DNA from: Chelonoidis abingdonii
Taxonomy: Eukaryota > Chordata > Testudines > Testudinidae
Direction: 5' to 3'
DNA: 64,000 nucleotides
Assembly: GCF_003597395.2 (NCBI RefSeq)
Contig: NC_133769.1
Span: 43,128,034-43,192,033, forward strand
In this document: positions 60,344-64,000 of the stretch, one piece after another
Numbering within the stretch: the stretch's first letter is position 1
Layout of the letters: each line of letters begins with the position of its first letter
Made by a program: the position numbers and the translations under genes
Notes under the pieces: generated by a model
The model's database searches: none
What the model was told of the DNA's origin: nothing
Seen by the model: only the letters and a program-made list of their open reading frames with translations

Positions 60344-61455
60344 TGTGACATTCCCCTCTGGTGTTATTTGGACTGGTGATCTGCTAGGTCACTCAAATCC
60401 TTGACTCTGGGAGCCAGCCTTACCCTGCTCTGCTGTGAGAACCCTCACTCCTGGGCTGTTCAAGCACAGCCTCTGGCATGTAAGCTGCTCCCAGCTACTT
60501 GCAACCAAATGACAGTAGCCAATACCTCCGGTCCCAGACACAACCCTAGGAACCTCCGTCTTGCAGTGTCCAGTTATGCCCACTGGACACTGCAAGCTTA
60601 TATGAGTTTGTCAATTTAATAAAGAAATTAATATGTACCAGGCTTGTTATCCCAAGGGGAGCCTCTAACACACTTCAAACCAAACGCACTGCTTCAGGTA
60701 GAATAAACAAACAGATTTATTAACTATAAAGATAGATTTTAAGTGATTAAATCAAAGCATAACAAGTCAGATGTGATCAAATGAAATAAAAGCTAAATGC
60801 ATTCTAAACTGATCTTAACGCTTTCAATGCCATTACAAACTTAGATGCTTCTCACCATAGGCTGGCTGGTTGCTCTTCAGTCAAGCTCTCCCCTTTGATC
60901 AGCACTTCAGTGTGGTATCTGAAGATATATGTGGCAGAGAGAGAGAGTATGGCAAAGTCTCTCCTTTTTATCATGTTCTTTCTTCTCTCTTGGCTTTGCC
61001 CCCCTCCTCTTCAAAGTCAGGTGAGCATTAACTCATCACAATTCAAAACTGACCAAAAGAAGGGGGGTGACTCCCTCAAGAGTCTTAACAGATTCTTTTG
61101 TTGCTGCCTAGGCCAGCATCCTTTGTTCCTGTGAGGCTGGGCTGAGTTTGTCCTATACATGCCCTGATGAGGTGTGAACTTCCTCTCTGCTGTTGGAGAG
61201 TTTTATCTAGGCTTATTTTAAGCCATGAGGATACATTTTCAGCCTCATACCTATATATGTGAAATTATAACCTATAACCTTACTATAACATTACTGTAAT
61301 AATTACTATGACATCATTATAACAACCATGGTCAGTACACCATGAGTTTTTCAAAGATACCTGACATGACAAACTTTGCATTGGATACCATACAATCATT
61401 TTATAAAGACGATCATGGGGCTGTAGGGTGTTCCCCCGAGGTATGTAGCATCACA
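60344..61455 (-). mobile_element. Solo LTR, reverse, perfect 5-bp target duplication
   Basis: The 1112-bp segment starts TGTGACATTC and ends GTAGCATCACA on the plus strand. GTATT flanks it at 60339-60343 and 61456-61460. On the minus strand a GATAAAAAGG box lies at about 60963-60972 and AATAAA at 60716-60721, so it points left. It belongs with the LTRs at 11473 and 39058. A 13-bp-arm hairpin at 60561-60595 lies between the polyadenylation signal and the 3' end. Confidence 0.88.
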
Positions 61456-61654
61456 GTATTAAGAGGTTCCTGGGTCACAGTTGCACAAAAATATCTGTGG
61501 CAGAGTTGAGAATAGAAGCCAGATTCCACTCCTGTTTATCTCCAAGTCACTCCTTCTCCTTGATTTGATTAGTAAATAGTATGAAAACCCACACTGCAGT
61601 ACCAGAGGGGAAAATCTGATTACAATTGCTTTCTGCACTTTCCTCAAAGACAGC

Positions 61655-61827
61655 AAATTGGAGCATGAGCTTTCGTTGGTGAATACTCACTTCGTTGGAT
61701 GCATCCGACGAAGTGGGTATTCACCCATGAAAGCTCATGCTCCAATACATCTGTTAGTCTATAAGGTGCCACAGAACTCTTTGCTGCTTTTACAGATCCA
61801 GACTAACACGGCTACCCCTCTGATACT
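61655..61827. repeat. Second tail-to-tail SINE pair
   Basis: Arms at 61657-61701 and 61702-61746 are complementary over about 45 bases with no loop, each built around GGAGCATGAGCTTTC and TGAATACTCACTTCG or complements. The minus-strand copy then continues to its full 5' end GGCTACCCCTCTGATA at 61827. The plus-strand copy is truncated. Confidence 0.85.
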
Positions 61828-63555
61828 CTCAAAGACATACACCTATATGATTAACTACAGTTGGAACATTGTACATTTTCGGGACATTGGGGAAGGGTTG
61901 TTTCAAAAAGGAGATTTAAATTTGAAGGAAAGTAAGAAAATGGGAATGAATCCACTTCCAGAACTGTTTGAGTAGGAGTTTTATTTTGATAAGTGGCATA
62001 AAGCACTTCCAGATCTTACATATTAGTGAGACTTCCAATAATGTTTGAGGAAGCTCTTATAAAAAAAACAACCTATCAATTTATTACAGAATGATAACTT
62101 TTCTATAGAACTATTAAACAAATGAGTATATAATTCTATAGCAGACATCATTCTCTAATATTATAGTTGTAAAAAACTATAGAAAAGAAATAATTCTTTA
62201 TTAAAAATATAAAGTGCAGAGTAATTTCTATAGAACTGTTTTATTTTCACTGGTTTCAACCCTATTAAATTCAAGAAGGCTTTTCCAACTGGAAAAGTGG
62301 TACACCTAGAGCAAGTATATAAAACACTTGCTCATGGGTGCACGCACCCCCCCTTCCCTTTAAAAAAAAAAAACACTTTAAAGGGGGGAGGGAGGAAGGA
62401 GTGCCAGAAAGCCAATCCAGCTCAGTAAAAATGTTATGTGTTGTATTACATCTTGACTTTAGTGCAGAGAAAAATGTTATTTAATTGGCAAATTGCTCCA
62501 ACAGGCTGCACTTTAGAAATTCTTTAGATGGCTTCAACAGACTGCCAGTAAAACAGCAACATATATGCTACTACAAGAAACTCTCACTGAGGGAAATGTC
62601 TCTCTCTGAGGGAAAAGTGGTAGATTCACCAGAGCAAAGATCAGTACCAACATCTTCCATTTCTTTTGTCAGTAGAAGATCGTAACATCTAGATAAAGAT
62701 GAATTTCTGTAAATATGAAAGAAGCAGTACAACCTCAAATAATCCTGAGAGATAGTCCTTTAAATATCAGGTCTTGGCCTCTGTTTAACATATGTCTGTC
62801 TCGCTCCTTCAGATACATTAACAATGCTTACTTTATGACATCATCTTAAAGATTTATTGCTGTAATTACTCAGCAGCTGCCAAGGTCTCAATTTGCTTAT
62901 GCTTAGAAAAAATAATCCTCCCTTGAGCAGTCAGTCTAGCTACAATAGTTGTATAATACAAAAGGTGACCTGTTTTTAGCACTTTCCCCCAAAATAACAC
63001 CAGAACTTTAGAAGTAGAGGAAAATGAAACTCACACCCTTGCCACAAACTAAGAGCTGAATATACTTTAATGGCCCAGGAACAGTTGAGGTATGCTGTTT
63101 CTGAATAGCAACAACATTTTAAAAATACTGAGTTACAAAAACTCTAAAAATTGTATAGTATGTTCCTTTAAAGTATATTTATCTATCATGCTACTATTAC
63201 AGTTGAAATTCTCTCATTGGCTTAGAGAGTTGTATGACCTTGGGAGCTGGATTAGAGTTGCAATGCATTTAAGACAAAGTTGTGTGTACTTATTTTTTTC
63301 GATATATAATACTGAGTACCCAGTAATTAATTTAAAGTACACAAGAAAACCATTTTAAAGGGTGAAATAAAGTATATAGGGCTAAGTTTGTCCCTGTTGC
63401 AATTCCACTGAAGTCAGGCAATGTCAGTGGGAAACCTCATCCTTGGAATAACTTCACTGACTGATACATTAATGGCTTTGACAATCAGAATCGAGGCCTT
63501 GTAGCAGCAGGTGGAAAGTACTTTAATGCACTTTATTAACACTAATGAATTTAGC
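61828..63555. other. Unique AT-rich sequence
   Basis: No gene or repeat is recognised apart from the short hairpin at 62347. Frames at 62485-62685 and 63092-63358 lack domains. Confidence 0.45.
62347..62394. repeat. Short G/C-A/T hairpin
   Basis: CCCCCCTTCCCTTTAAA at the left is mirrored by TTTAAAGGGGGGAGGGA at the right, around an A-rich spacer. Confidence 0.75.
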
Positions 63556-63559
63556 CAAA

Positions 63560-63720
63560 GAACACCCTTAGTACAGTTGGCATTTTACAAATGGGGAAGT
63601 GAGACACAAAACCAAATGGTTTGTCCAAGGTCATACAGAAAGCTTGTGGTACAGCCAGGGATAGAGCCTAGTATCATACCTTAAACACTAAACCATCCTT
63701 ACTCCCTCTTATCCCTGGGG
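63560..63720 (+). repeat. MIR-like SINE fragment
   Basis: Phrases TTTTACAAATGGGGAAGTGA, then TTGTCCAAGGTCATACAG, then TACAGCCAGGGATAGAGCC follow MIR order with high divergence. Confidence 0.65.
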
Positions 63721-64000
63721 GGAAGAAGGGCAAAAATCAATGGAAAAAAGACCCTTTTGTGACATTAACTTAGATAGGATTATCATAAGTGAAGGGAGGA
63801 AACAATCTACAAAGAATGCAATGACTTTATATATTGAGGGTGTCATAAGGCATAAGTCCCAATTCTGAACCTTAGCATCCAAAATGTGGGTACCTGCATG
63901 AAACCTCCAAGCTTAATTACCAGCTTAGATCTGATAGCGCTGCCACCAGCCAGGAATTCCAGTGCCTGGCTCACTCTGGTCTCCCCAAAACCTTCCCTGG
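63721..64000. other. Possible LTR piece at the window edge
   Basis: From about 63842 the sequence TGTCATAAGGCATAAGTCCC and the later AAGCTTAATTACCAGCTTAG (reverse of the phrase CTGGTAATTAAGCTTGGAGG at 10690) suggest the reverse of the 3' part of the 9868-type LTR, cut by the window end. Confidence 0.4.

Overview
This window looks like an intergenic stretch of a turtle (Testudines) nuclear genome. I found no host protein-coding gene, exon series, functional RNA gene or CRISPR array. The lineage call rests on repeat content: a tRNA-derived SINE of the turtle type, several CR1-family LINE relics, DIRS-type tyrosine-recombinase retrotransposons, and many short palindromic or hAT-like elements. 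Base composition is moderately AT-rich, the longest open frames belong to retrotransposons, and the remaining frames are short and without recognisable domains. Family names come from recognising sequence by eye, not from a database search.

Region by region: 514-6397 is a broken DIRS-like element on the minus strand, with terminal inverted repeats, an internal complementary region, a tyrosine recombinase, RT/RNase H and gag-like remnants; its outer third (about 4480-6300) reads as unusually corrupted. 6400-9735 is unremarkable. 9736-10831 is a tRNA-SINE split by an LTR. 11473-12637 is a solo LTR with a perfect 5-bp target duplication. 12643-20060 is mostly unique sequence with an LTR-like piece, two MIR-like fragments, a hAT-like element and a SINE. 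20068-21675 holds another LTR and a palindromic element containing a hAT insertion. 22-33 kb is mostly unique sequence with a reverse CR1 3' end and several MITE-like elements.

33238-38600 is an older DIRS relic cut up by two CR1 insertions and a hAT-like element. 39058-40180 is a solo LTR. 40.2-45.3 kb is largely unique. 45.4-51.7 kb is a dense cluster: tail-to-tail SINE pair, CR1 relic, hAT element, then a minus-strand CR1-like element (48842-51700) interrupted by SINEs, a pogo/Tigger-like element that itself holds a hAT element, and a small MITE in the ORF1-like frame. 51.7-60.3 kb has almost no recognisable repeats. 60344-61455 is a third LTR of the same group, reversed, followed by a second tail-to-tail SINE pair.

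No gene network is present. The biological content is a readable insertion history: target duplications and nesting order let several insertions be ranked in time. I did not find a convincing novel system. The most useful observations are the DIRS terminal architecture seen in two copies of different age, the likely assembly-error zone in the younger one, and the exact target duplications.
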